From RBG-16-66-20 sp040752005 (lineage in GTDB: Bacteria > Pseudomonadota > Gammaproteobacteria > Burkholderiales > SG8-39): a stretch of DNA of 64,000 bases. This document shows, piece by piece, positions 56,258-64,000 of the stretch (its first letter is position 1; each line of letters opens with the position of its first letter). A program made the translations under genes and the position numbers. The notes below the pieces were generated by a model, which saw only the letters and a program-made list of their open reading frames with translations, ran no database searches and was not told where the DNA came from. Location of the stretch: positions 1 through 64,000 of the forward strand of contig JBFMFX010000017.1 of assembly GCA_040752005.1 (NCBI GenBank). Direction: 5' to 3'.

Positions 56258-59200
56258 TCAGGGCGTGCCGTTCGCGTACTCGACGGCGACGTTCTCCGGC
56301 GCAAGCCACGCCGACAGCTCCCCGATCAGGCGCGCATCGGGCCGTACCCGCCAGGCGTCGCCGAGCGCGAGGTCGCAGCTCGCCGCGCCGTTCTCGTAGT
56401 GCACCAGCACGGTGCAGCCGCCCCCGCCCTCGACGCGATAGGGTGCGAGCGCTTCGCGTAGCCGCGCCGCCGCCCGCGGCTCGCGCGCGGCGCCGTTCAG
56501 CGCGATGCGCAGGCGCGCGCCGAAGCGCTCGCGCAGCGCCGCGAGGTCGTAGATCTCCTCGGCGGTGACGCGCAGGCCGCCGACGAACTCGTCGCGCTGC
56601 ACGCGCCCGGCGACGATGAGCAGCGCGTCCTCCCTCAGCTTGTCGCGGTGCTGTTCGAACAGCTCGTTGAACACGCTCACCTCGACCTGCCCGGTCCCAT
56701 CCTCGAGCACGACCGCCACCATGCGACCGCGGCGCGTCATCTGCGCCCGCACCGACGCGGCGACGCCGGCGATCCAGGCGCGATCCGCGGCGCCGAGCTT
56801 GCCGATGGGCGTGCGCGGAAATCCCGCGAGCGAGCGCTCGTGAACCGAGAACGGGTGCGCCGAAAGGCAGAAGCCGAGCGCCGCTTTTTCCTCGGCGAGT
56901 GTGCGCGCCAGGTCCCAGGGCGGCGCCTCGACGCGCGCGAGCCCAGCCTCGTGGGCCGCTTCCGCCTCGCCGAACAGGCTCGCCTGAGCGGCCGCGCGCT
57001 CGGCGCGCTCGGCCGCTTCCAGCGCCCGGCCGACCGAGGCCAGCAGGCTGGCGCGGTTCGCTTCCAGCGAATCGAAACTGCCGGCGCGCACCAGCGCCTC
57101 GACCGCGCGCCGGTTGACGATGCGCTTGTCCACCCGCCGGCAGAAGTCGTACAGATCGGCGAACGGGCGCGCGCTGCGCGCGGCGAGGATCGCCTGCACG
57201 GCCGCCTGCCCGGTGCCGCGGATCGCGCCCAGGCCGTAGCGGATCGTGCGCTCGTCCACCGGTACGAAGCGGTAGTCCGAAGCATTGATGTCGGGCGGCA
57301 GAACGCGCAGCCCGTTCGCCACGGCGTCGTCGTAGAACTGGCGCACCTTGTCGGTATCGTCCATCACCGCCGACAGGTTGGCCGCCATGAAGGCCGCCGG
57401 ATGGTGGCACTTCATGTACGCCGTCTGATAGGCGAGCAGCGCATACGCCGCGGCGTGCGACTTGTTGAAGCCGTAGCCGGCGAATTTCGCCATCAGATCG
57501 AACAGCTGCATCGCCTTGCCGCGCGGCATGCCGTTCTTCTGCGCCCCGGTGACGAACGTGTCGCGCTGCGCGTCCATCTCCTGCTGGTTCTTCTTGCCCA
57601 TCGCGCGGCGAAGGAGATCCGCGCCACCCAGCGTGTAGCCGGCGATCACCTGCGCGATCTGCATCACCTGCTCCTGATAGACCATGATCCCGTACGTCGG
57701 CGCGAGGATCGGCTCCAGGCGCGGGTCGAGGTACTCGACGCGCTCCTCGCCGTGCTTGCGGCGGATGAAGTCCGGGATCAGGTCCATCGGTCCGGGGCGG
57801 TACAGCGCCACCAGTGCGATCACGTCCTCGAAGCGGTCCGGGCGCGCGCGCCGGAGCAGGTCGCGCATGCCGCGCGATTCGAGCTGGAACACCGCGGTGG
57901 TGTTCCCGGAGGCGAGCAGGCGGTAGGTCTCGGCGTCATCGAGCGGGATCTCCTCCAGAGAAAACCCGGCGTGGCCGAGCTGGCGCACGTAGCGCTGCGC
58001 GCAGTCGAGAACGGTGAGGGTGGTGAGCCCGAGGAAGTCGAATTTCACCAGCCCGATTCTCTCGACGTCGTCCTTGTCGAACTGGGAGATCGCGTGCGCG
58101 CCGCCCTCGGCCGCGTACAGCGGGCAGAAGTCGGTAAGCCTGCCCGGTGCGATCAGCACCCCGCCGGCGTGCATGCCGACGTTGCGCACCAGCCCTTCCA
58201 GCTTTTCGGCGAGCGCGAGCAGATCGCGCACTTCTTCTTCCTGCCGCTCGCGCTGGGCGAGCAGCGGCTCCAGCTCGCGCGCCTCGGCCAGGGTGATCAG
58301 CCTGCCGGGCTGAAACGGGATCAGCTTGGCGATCTGGTCGCAGAAACCATAGCCGAGGTCGAGCACCCGGCCGACGTCGCGCACCACGGCGCGCGCCGCC
58401 ATGGTGCCGAAGGTGGCGATCTGCGCGACCGATTCCTCGCCGTATTTGCTGCGCACGTACTCGATCACCCGGTCGCGGCCGTCCTGACAGAAGTCGATGT
58501 CGAAGTCCGGCATCGAGACGCGCTCGGGATTGAGGAATCGCTCGAACAGCAGGTCGTAGCGCAGCGGATCGAGATCGGTGATGCCGAGCGCGTAGGCGAC
58601 GAGCGATCCGGCGCCGGAGCCGCGTCCCGGACCCACCGGAACGCCGTTCGCGCGCGCCCAGCCAATGAAGTCGGCGACGATCAGGAAGTAGCCGGCGAAG
58701 CCCATCTTGACGATGGTGCCGATCTCGAATTCCAGGCGCGCCCGGTAGCGTGGCGTCTCGGCCGCTCGCCGCGCCGCGTCCGGGTAGAGCCGGGCCAGGC
58801 GCCGCTCGAGCCCCTGCTCGGCCTGGCTGCGCAGGTAGCGGTCCACGCCGATGCCGCCCGGTGTCGGGAATTCCGGCAGGCGGCTCCTGCCCAGCTCGAT
58901 GGCGAGGTTGCAGCGGCGCGCGATCTCGACCGCATTGGCGAGCGCCTGCGGCACATCGGCGAACAGCTGCACCATCTCGTCCTGCGACTTGAAATACTGC
59001 TCGGACGTGAACAGGCGCGGCCGGCGCTGGTCGCCAAGCACGTACCCTTGCGCGATGCACACGCGCGCTTCATGCGCCTTGAAATCCTGCGGCGCGATGA
59101 ACTGTACCGGATGCGTCGCGACCACCGGAAGCCCGGTGCGCGCGGCGAGCGCCAGCGTGCGCGCCACCAGCGCCTCGCCCTGCGGCGCGCCGGCGCGCTG

Positions 59201-59713
59201 AATCTCCAGGTAATAGCGGCCCGGAAAGCGCCGCGCCCAGAGGCCGGCGAGCTTTTCGGCCGCGGCATCGTTGCCCGCGGCGAGTGCGTGGCCGACATCG
59301 CCCGCGGCGAAGCCGGAGAGTGCGATCAGGCCCTCGGTGCCCAGCTCGTCGAACCAGGCCGCCGCGATCTCGCCCCGCCCGCGCCAGGCGTTCTTCAGCC
59401 AAGCGCGCGTGAGCAGCTCGCACAGCCGGCGGTATCCCGCCTGCGAGGCGCACAGCAGCAGCAGGCGGTGCGGCTTGTCGCGGTCGGCGTCGTTCTTCAG
59501 CCAGCAGTCGGCTCCGACGATCGGCTTGATGCCGGCGGCGCGCGCCGCGCCGTAGAACTTCACCATGCCGAAGAGGTTCGCGCTGTCGGTGAGCGCCAGC
59601 GCCGGCATGCCGTCGGCCGCCGCGCGCGCCACCGCCTCTTCGATCCGCACGATTCCATCCGTGATGGAGTACTCGCTGTGCAGCCGCAGATGGACGAAGC
59701 GCGGGCCCGGCAT
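56258..59713 (-). CDS. dnaE: DNA polymerase III alpha subunit
   Basis: 1151 residues, typical for DnaE1. PHP domain at the N-terminus (FVHLRLHSEYSITDG), polymerase acids in PDFDIDFCQDGRD near residue 400, then the fingers (GYGFNKSHAAAYALLAYQTA), helix-hairpin-helix and an OB-fold domain. It is the replicative polymerase. ATG at 59711-59713; a TAGAAT hexamer lies 8 bases upstream (59722-59727), so the transcript may have almost no leader. Confidence 0.97.
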   Translation of the reverse strand: MPGPRFVHLRLHSEYSITDGIVRIEEAVARAAADGMPALALTDSANLFGMVKFYGAARAAGIKPIVGADCWLKNDADRDKPHRLLLLCASQAGYRRLCELLTRAWLKNAWRGRGEIAAAWFDELGTEGLIALSGFAAGDVGHALAAGNDAAAEKLAGLWARRFPGRYYLEIQRAGAPQGEALVARTLALAARTGLPVVATHPVQFIAPQDFKAHEARVCIAQGYVLGDQRRPRLFTSEQYFKSQDEMVQLFADVPQALANAVEIARRCNLAIELGRSRLPEFPTPGGIGVDRYLRSQAEQGLERRLARLYPDAARRAAETPRYRARLEFEIGTIVKMGFAGYFLIVADFIGWARANGVPVGPGRGSGAGSLVAYALGITDLDPLRYDLLFERFLNPERVSMPDFDIDFCQDGRDRVIEYVRSKYGEESVAQIATFGTMAARAVVRDVGRVLDLGYGFCDQIAKLIPFQPGRLITLAEARELEPLLAQRERQEEEVRDLLALAEKLEGLVRNVGMHAGGVLIAPGRLTDFCPLYAAEGGAHAISQFDKDDVERIGLVKFDFLGLTTLTVLDCAQRYVRQLGHAGFSLEEIPLDDAETYRLLASGNTTAVFQLESRGMRDLLRRARPDRFEDVIALVALYRPGPMDLIPDFIRRKHGEERVEYLDPRLEPILAPTYGIMVYQEQVMQIAQVIAGYTLGGADLLRRAMGKKNQQEMDAQRDTFVTGAQKNGMPRGKAMQLFDLMAKFAGYGFNKSHAAAYALLAYQTAYMKCHHPAAFMAANLSAVMDDTDKVRQFYDDAVANGLRVLPPDINASDYRFVPVDERTIRYGLGAIRGTGQAAVQAILAARSARPFADLYDFCRRVDKRIVNRRAVEALVRAGSFDSLEANRASLLASVGRALEAAERAERAAAQASLFGEAEAAHEAGLARVEAPPWDLARTLAEEKAALGFCLSAHPFSVHERSLAGFPRTPIGKLGAADRAWIAGVAASVRAQMTRRGRMVAVVLEDGTGQVEVSVFNELFEQHRDKLREDALLIVAGRVQRDEFVGGLRVTAEEIYDLAALRERFGARLRIALNGAAREPRAAARLREALAPYRVEGGGGCTVLVHYENGAASCDLALGDAWRVRPDARLIGELSAWLAPENVAVEYANGTP

Positions 59714-59779
59714 CCTAAAAAATTCTACCACCCGCTGAGCGGCGAACCGCGCCGTCGCGGCGCTGTCCAACGGTGCGAC

Positions 59780-60088
59780 ATGACGCGGGGAATCGCCGTC
59801 TTTGTCGCGCTTCTTGCCGCCGCGAGTGTCGCGCTGGCTCAGCGCGCCACCGACGAACTGGAACGCGCCTACGCCGAAGTCGTCGCGGCGCAGAAGGCGC
59901 TCGACGAAGCCAGGCGCAGGCGCGAGGAGGGCCTGGAGCCGCGGCCGGGCGAGCGGATCGGCACGGTGAGCGGCAAAAGCAGGCTCACCGAAGCCTACTT
60001 CGAAAGGCAGAAGGCACTGGAGGAAGAAGTCCGCGCCGCCGAGCAGCGGCTCACGGAAGCCTACCGGCGCTGGAACGATCTGAAATAG
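59780..60088 (+). CDS. Small periplasmic coiled-coil protein
   Basis: 102 residues. Signal peptide MTRGIAVFVALLAAASVALA with cleavage before QRATD; the rest is charged and helical with heptad character (DELERAYAEVVAAQKALDEA; KALEEEVRAAEQRLTEAYRR). Not assigned to a family. It is divergent from dnaE across 66 bases. Confidence 0.6.
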   Translation: MTRGIAVFVALLAAASVALAQRATDELERAYAEVVAAQKALDEARRRREEGLEPRPGERIGTVSGKSRLTEAYFERQKALEEEVRAAEQRLTEAYRRWNDLK

Positions 60089-60129
60089 CGCCGGAGAGCG
60101 CCAGCCCACGCTGCTAACATCGGCGGCGC

Positions 60130-60990
60130 ATGAATCTTGCGCTCGCCGCGCTGCTCGCCGGCGCGACCTGCATCGCGCTGTCGCCGATCTGGGTGCGGCT
60201 CGCCGACGTCGGGCCGACCGCGAGCGCATTCTGGCGCGTCGCGCTCGCGGTGCCGCTGCTGTGGCTGCTGTGCGCCGCGTTCGAGCCGCGGCGGCTCGTC
60301 GCGCCGCGTGCGCGCGAGCGCCGCTGGCTCGTCTTCGCCGGCATCGCCTTCGCCGGCGACCTCGCGTTCTGGCACTGGTCCATCCAGCTCACCTCGGTCG
60401 CCAACTCCACCCTGCTCGCCAATCTCGCCACCCTGTTCGTCACCCTCGCCGCGTGGCTCATCTGGAAACAAAGGCCGACGATCCTTTTTGTCGCCGGTCT
60501 CGCCGCCGCGCTCGCCGGCGTGGCGATGCTGGTGCGCGCCAGCCTTTCGTTCTCGCCCACCGCGCTCACCGGCGATGCGCTCGGCGTGGTCACCGCGATG
60601 TTCTACGCCGGGTATCTGCTGTCGGTGAAGGAGGTGCGCGACCGGGGCGCGGCGACGGTCCGCCTGATGGCGGTCACCACCACCGTCACGGCGCTGCTGC
60701 TGTTTCCGGTCGCGCTCGCCTCCGGCGAGCGGCTGCTGCCGCGCGCGCCGGAAGGCTGGCTCGTTCTCGCCGGCCTCGCCTGGATTTCGCACTCGGGCGG
60801 CCAGGGCCTGATCGCCTGGGCGCTCGCGCATCTGCCCGCAGCGTTCTCCTCGGTGAGCCTGCTCTTTCAGCCGGTGATGGCGGCGGTGTTCGCCTGGCTG
60901 CTGCTCGGCGAGGGGCTCGCGCCGCTGCAAATCGCCGGCGGCGCGGTGGTGCTCGCCGGCATCTGGCTGGCGCGCCGCGGCTCGGCGTAG
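60130..60990 (+). CDS. DMT-superfamily (EamA) transporter
   Basis: 286 residues with about ten hydrophobic segments in two EamA repeats (LSPIWVRLADVGPTASAFWR; ALTGDALGVVTAMFYAGYLL). An inner-membrane metabolite carrier of unknown substrate, a distant relative of the protein at 8773-9678. It converges on purM with 34 bases between. Confidence 0.87.
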   Translation: MNLALAALLAGATCIALSPIWVRLADVGPTASAFWRVALAVPLLWLLCAAFEPRRLVAPRARERRWLVFAGIAFAGDLAFWHWSIQLTSVANSTLLANLATLFVTLAAWLIWKQRPTILFVAGLAAALAGVAMLVRASLSFSPTALTGDALGVVTAMFYAGYLLSVKEVRDRGAATVRLMAVTTTVTALLLFPVALASGERLLPRAPEGWLVLAGLAWISHSGGQGLIAWALAHLPAAFSSVSLLFQPVMAAVFAWLLLGEGLAPLQIAGGAVVLAGIWLARRGSA

Positions 60991-61024
60991 CAGGCGGCTG
61001 GCGGCCGCCGCGCCGCGTCGCGTC

Positions 61025-62026
61025 TCAGACGATGGCCGCCTGCGGCTCGCCCTCGTGGCGCTCGATGCAGCCGATCGCGTACACCGTCTCGCCCGCCTCG
61101 CGCAGCAGCGCTGCGGCGCGATCGGCGTCGGCCGCGCCCACCACCACGACCATGCCGATGCCGCAGTTGAAGACGCGGAACATCTCGTCCTCGGCGATCG
61201 CACCCGAACGCTGCAACCAGTCGAACACCACCGGCCGCGGCCAGGAGCTTTTTTCGATGCGCGCGCGCGTGCCGGCCGGAAGGATGCGCGGCAGGTTGCC
61301 GGGAATGCCGCCGCCGGTGATGTGCGCCAGGCCCTTCACCGGTACCGCTTCGAGCAGCCTGAGCACCGGCTTGACGTAGATTCGCGTCGGCTCGAGCAGA
61401 TCCACGCCGGCGGGCGGCGCGGCGCGCTCGAGGACGCGGCGGATGAGCGAATAGCCGTTCGAATGCGCGCCGCTGGAGGCGAGCCCGAGCAGCGCATCGC
61501 CGGGTGCGATCGCGCGCCCGTCCACGATGCGGCTCGCCTCGACCACCCCGACGCAGAATCCGGCGAGGTCGTACTCGCCGGGCGGATACATGCCCGGCAT
61601 CTCGGCGGTTTCTCCGCCTATCAGCGCACAGCCGGCGAGCTCGCAGCCGCGCGCGATGCCGCGGATCACTTCCGCGGCGACGCCCGCCTCCAGCCTGCCG
61701 CAGGCAAAGTAGTCGAGAAAGAACAGCGGCTCGGCACCCTGCACCAGAACGTCGTTCGCGCTCATCGCGACCAGGTCTATGCCGACGGTGTCGTGGCGCC
61801 CGGCGGCGAAGGCGAGCTTGAGCTTGGTGCCGACGCCATCGGTACCGGACACCAGCACCGGCTCGCGGTAGCGCGCGGGGATGCGGCACAGTGCGCCGAA
61901 ACCGCCGATGCCGGCCATCACCTCCGGGCGCATCGTGCGCGCCGCGTACGGGCGTATCGCCTCGACGAGCGCATCGCCCGCCTCGATGTCAACGCCGGCG
62001 TCGCGGTAGGAAAGTCCCTCGGGCAT
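61025..62026 (-). CDS. purM: Phosphoribosylformylglycinamidine cyclo-ligase
   Basis: 333 residues. Family blocks: SYRDAGVDIEAGDALVE at the N-terminus, VSGTDGVGTKLKLAF, GGETAEMPGMYPPGEYDLAG and ITGGGIPGNLPRILP. It forms aminoimidazole ribonucleotide in purine synthesis. It is divergent from hda, as usual in this group. Confidence 0.97.
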   Translation of the reverse strand: MPEGLSYRDAGVDIEAGDALVEAIRPYAARTMRPEVMAGIGGFGALCRIPARYREPVLVSGTDGVGTKLKLAFAAGRHDTVGIDLVAMSANDVLVQGAEPLFFLDYFACGRLEAGVAAEVIRGIARGCELAGCALIGGETAEMPGMYPPGEYDLAGFCVGVVEASRIVDGRAIAPGDALLGLASSGAHSNGYSLIRRVLERAAPPAGVDLLEPTRIYVKPVLRLLEAVPVKGLAHITGGGIPGNLPRILPAGTRARIEKSSWPRPVVFDWLQRSGAIAEDEMFRVFNCGIGMVVVVGAADADRAAALLREAGETVYAIGCIERHEGEPQAAIV

Positions 62027-62202
62027 GGCGGGCTAGAATTCGCGGATGGTCGCGGGCGATTCTACGTGAAATGAACGGCGCCGCCCCCGCTTCGCCGCCG
62101 CGGATGCGGCTCGCGAGCGCGACGCCGAGGCTCGCGCCGCGCCGCCGGCGCCGCGTCGGCCGCAGCGGCGCGCCGCACACGGACGGCCTCTGACCGGTTG
62201 AC

Positions 62203-62802
62203 ATGCGACAGCTTGCGCTGCCGATCTCGCCGCCTCCCGAGCCGACGCTGGAGAACTTCGTGGCGGGTGCGAATGCGGAGCTCGTCGCGCGCCTGCGCGA
62301 GCTCGTCGCCGGTCGTCTCGCCGAAAGCGTGCTCTACCTCTGGGGCGCGCCCGGCTGCGGCCGCACCCATCTGCTGCGCGCCTGCGCCGGTGCCGCGGTC
62401 GCGCTCGCCGACGACGTCGAGACGCTGGCGGAACCGGCCCAGGTGGCGCTGTTCCACGCCATCAACACAGCGCGCGAGCGCGGCGGAACGGTGCTCGCCG
62501 CCGGCGCCGCGCCCCCGGCGCAACTGCCGCTGCGCGCGGACCTGAGGAGCCGCCTCGCCTGGGGGCTGGTGTACGAGGTGAAGCCGCTCACCGACGAGGA
62601 ACGCGCGCAGTATCTTCGCGCCGAGGCCGCGCGCCGCGGCCTGCGCGTCGGCGAGGAAGTCGTGCGTTACCTGCTTGCGCAGGTGCGCCGCGACCTGCCC
62701 ACTCTGGTCGCCCTCATGGAGCACCTGGACCGGACCGCGCTCGAATTGCAGCGCCCGCTCACGCTGCCGCTGGTGCGCGAGGCGCTGAAGGCGCTGCGAT
62801 GA
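62203..62802 (+). CDS. hda: DnaA-related regulatory inactivator Hda
   Basis: 199 residues, an AAA+ domain like DnaA without its DNA-binding part. QLALPISPPPEPTLENFV at the N-terminus carries the clamp-binding QLxLP motif; Walker A reads GAPGCGRTHLL. Hda with the sliding clamp promotes ATP hydrolysis by DnaA, preventing re-initiation. The 176 bases before it hold no convincing gene. Its stop overlaps the next start. Confidence 0.94.
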   Translation: MRQLALPISPPPEPTLENFVAGANAELVARLRELVAGRLAESVLYLWGAPGCGRTHLLRACAGAAVALADDVETLAEPAQVALFHAINTARERGGTVLAAGAAPPAQLPLRADLRSRLAWGLVYEVKPLTDEERAQYLRAEAARRGLRVGEEVVRYLLAQVRRDLPTLVALMEHLDRTALELQRPLTLPLVREALKALR

Positions 62803-63461
62803 GGCTGGCGCTCTTCGACCTCGACCACACGCTGCTCGCCGGCGACAGCGACTACGAGTGGGGCCAGTTCCTGGTGGACCACGGCGTGCTGGCGCGCGAG
62901 GAGTACGAGGCGCAGAACGCCGCCTTCTACGAGCAGTACAAGGCGGGAACGCTCGACATCCACGAATTCCTCGGTTTCGCGCTGCGCCCGCTCGCCGATC
63001 ACACCGACGCCGAGCTGGCGCGCTGGCACGCCCGGTTCATGGCCGAGCGCATCCGGCCGATGATCTCCGAGCGCGCGCGGGCACTGGTACGCGAGCACCT
63101 GCAGGCGGGAGACTTGTGCGCGATCGTCACCGCCACCAACAGCTTCGTCACCGCTCCGATCGCGCGCGAGTTCGGCGTGCCGCACCTGGTCGCGACCGAA
63201 CCGGAGCGCGCCGGCGGGCGCTACACCGGCCGCGTCGCCGGCACGCCCTGCTTTCGCGAGGGCAAGATCCGGCGCGTCGCGGAGTGGCTGGCGGGCCTCG
63301 GGCATACGCTCGGCGAGTTCGAGCAGAGCACCTTCTACAGCGACTCGCACAACGATCTGCCGCTGCTCGAGCGCGTGACGCGCCCGGTCGCCGTGGACCC
63401 GGACCCGCAGCTCGCCGCGACCGCGCGCGCGCGCGGCTGGCCGGTGATTTCCCTGCGATAA
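62799..63461 (+). CDS. HAD-family phosphatase (SerB-like, subfamily IB)
   Basis: 220 residues. Motif I LFDLDHTLLAGD (Asp-7, Asp-9), motif II IVTATN, motif III Lys in FREGKIRR, motif IV YSDSHNDLPLL. Close relatives in the same hda-HAD-pcnB order are annotated as phosphoserine- or histidinol-phosphate phosphatase-like; the true substrate is uncertain. Overlaps hda by 4 bases (ATGA). Confidence 0.92.
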   Translation: MRLALFDLDHTLLAGDSDYEWGQFLVDHGVLAREEYEAQNAAFYEQYKAGTLDIHEFLGFALRPLADHTDAELARWHARFMAERIRPMISERARALVREHLQAGDLCAIVTATNSFVTAPIAREFGVPHLVATEPERAGGRYTGRVAGTPCFREGKIRRVAEWLAGLGHTLGEFEQSTFYSDSHNDLPLLERVTRPVAVDPDPQLAATARARGWPVISLR

Positions 63462-63472
63462 TCCGCCGCCCG

Positions 63473-64000
63473 ATGATCCGGCGCTTCATCCAGCGGGTGC
63501 TCGGCCTGCGCAAGGCGGCGCCCGCGCGCGTGCCGCGCGCGCGGCACGGCATCGCCCGCGAAGCGATCAGCCCGGCTGCGCGCAAGGTCTGCGAGGTGCT
63601 CGCCGCACACGGCTTTTCCGCCTACATCGTAGGCGGCGCGGTGCGCGACCTCCTTCTCGGCATCGCGCCGAAGGACTTCGACGTCGCCACCGACGCGCGT
63701 CCGGAGGAGGTCAAGCCGCTGTTCCGCCGCGCGCTGTTGATCGGCCGGCGCTTCCGGCTGGTGCACGTCATCATCGGCGGCGAGACGGTCGAGGTATCCA
63801 CCTTCCGCGGCGCGGCCGACGGCGACGCGCAGGCGGACGGCGACAGTCTCGTGCGCGACGAACACGGCCGCGTGCTGCGCGACAACGTCTTCGGTACCCA
63901 GGAGGAGGACGCGCGGCGGCGCGACTTCACCATCAACGCGCTCTATTACGACCCGGCGACCGAGGAAGTCATTGACTACCACGGCGGCATGGCGGACCTG
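63473..64000 (+). CDS. pcnB: Poly(A) polymerase, 3' end beyond the window
   Basis: First 176 codons only. Nucleotidyltransferase motif IVGGAVRDLLLG followed by KDFDVATDARPEEV with the two metal-binding Asp, and RRRDFTINALYYD. PcnB adds short poly(A) tails that mark RNA for decay. The N-terminal ~30 residues are a basic extension as in other betaproteobacterial PcnB. The position after hda and the HAD gene is conserved and separates it from CCA-adding enzyme, which shares the fold. Confidence 0.93.
   Translation, partial: MIRRFIQRVLGLRKAAPARVPRARHGIAREAISPAARKVCEVLAAHGFSAYIVGGAVRDLLLGIAPKDFDVATDARPEEVKPLFRRALLIGRRFRLVHVIIGGETVEVSTFRGAADGDAQADGDSLVRDEHGRVLRDNVFGTQEEDARRRDFTINALYYDPATEEVIDYHGGMADL

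Noticed and set aside
62071..62193. 40-codon frame before hda
   Set aside because: Arg/Pro/Ala-rich, no ribosome-binding site, looks like chance reading of GC-rich spacer.

Overview
This 64 kb window is a GC-rich bacterial chromosome segment. Its gene content and order (glyA-nrdR-ribD-ribE, pmbA facing yjgA then mog, apbC facing metG beside dcd and ornithine decarboxylase, purM facing hda then a HAD phosphatase and pcnB, plus a phasin and class II fumarase) point to a betaproteobacterium, probably Burkholderiales or close to it. That placement is inferred from synteny, not from a marker-gene tree. No rRNA, tRNA or CRISPR array was seen.

Bases 1-5330 are a decayed mobile region with lower GC and different codon use. 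It holds the 3' end of an IS3-family element, a P-loop ATPase gene cut by that element, a toxin-antitoxin pair, two attC-like recombination sites (1259-1325 and 1942-2028), and an integron integrase pseudogene. The integrase is split by a complete IS66-family element (2609-5061) flanked by an exact 8-bp target duplication. Read together this is a relic integron: integrase on the + strand, cassettes running away from it on the - strand.

From 5427 to 20743 the chromosome carries mostly housekeeping genes: an exported methyltransferase-like protein, fumC, thioredoxin, gluQ, a DMT transporter, a phasin behind a clear sigma-70 promoter, a CinA-like protein and oxyR. A long - strand series then runs xdhC, mobA-like, glyA, nrdR, ribD, ribE, hrpA, cysZ-like, many genes overlapping by 1-4 bases. 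A two-component system (21775-23815) lies directly upstream of xdhC. A CzcCBA-type metal efflux operon (24118-29601) follows, ending in a hairpin-rich 3' region and a strong terminator.

Bases 29772-38123 hold a form II carbon-monoxide-dehydrogenase-like molybdenum hydroxylase (small, large, medium subunits) and, after a terminator and an opposing lipocalin-like gene, its accessory genes coxD, coxE and coxG, with a malonyl-CoA decarboxylase inserted between coxD and coxE. XdhC and the MobA-like protein at 20165-21765 and Mog at 42413 could supply cofactor maturation.

From 38123 on come an alanyl-tRNA editing protein, a nucleotidyl-cyclase remnant, a FrnE-like oxidoreductase beside a second exported methyltransferase-like protein, pmbA/yjgA/mog, an esterase, a receiver-kinase fusion coupled to thyA, a sigma-54-type AAA+ regulator lacking its GAFTGA loop between thyA and folA, ornithine decarboxylase behind a consensus promoter and a possible 19-codon leader peptide, dcd, apbC, metG, a lone pilin-like protein, acylphosphatase, an FAD-linked oxidase, dnaE, a small coiled-coil periplasmic protein, a DMT transporter, purM, hda, a HAD phosphatase and the start of pcnB.
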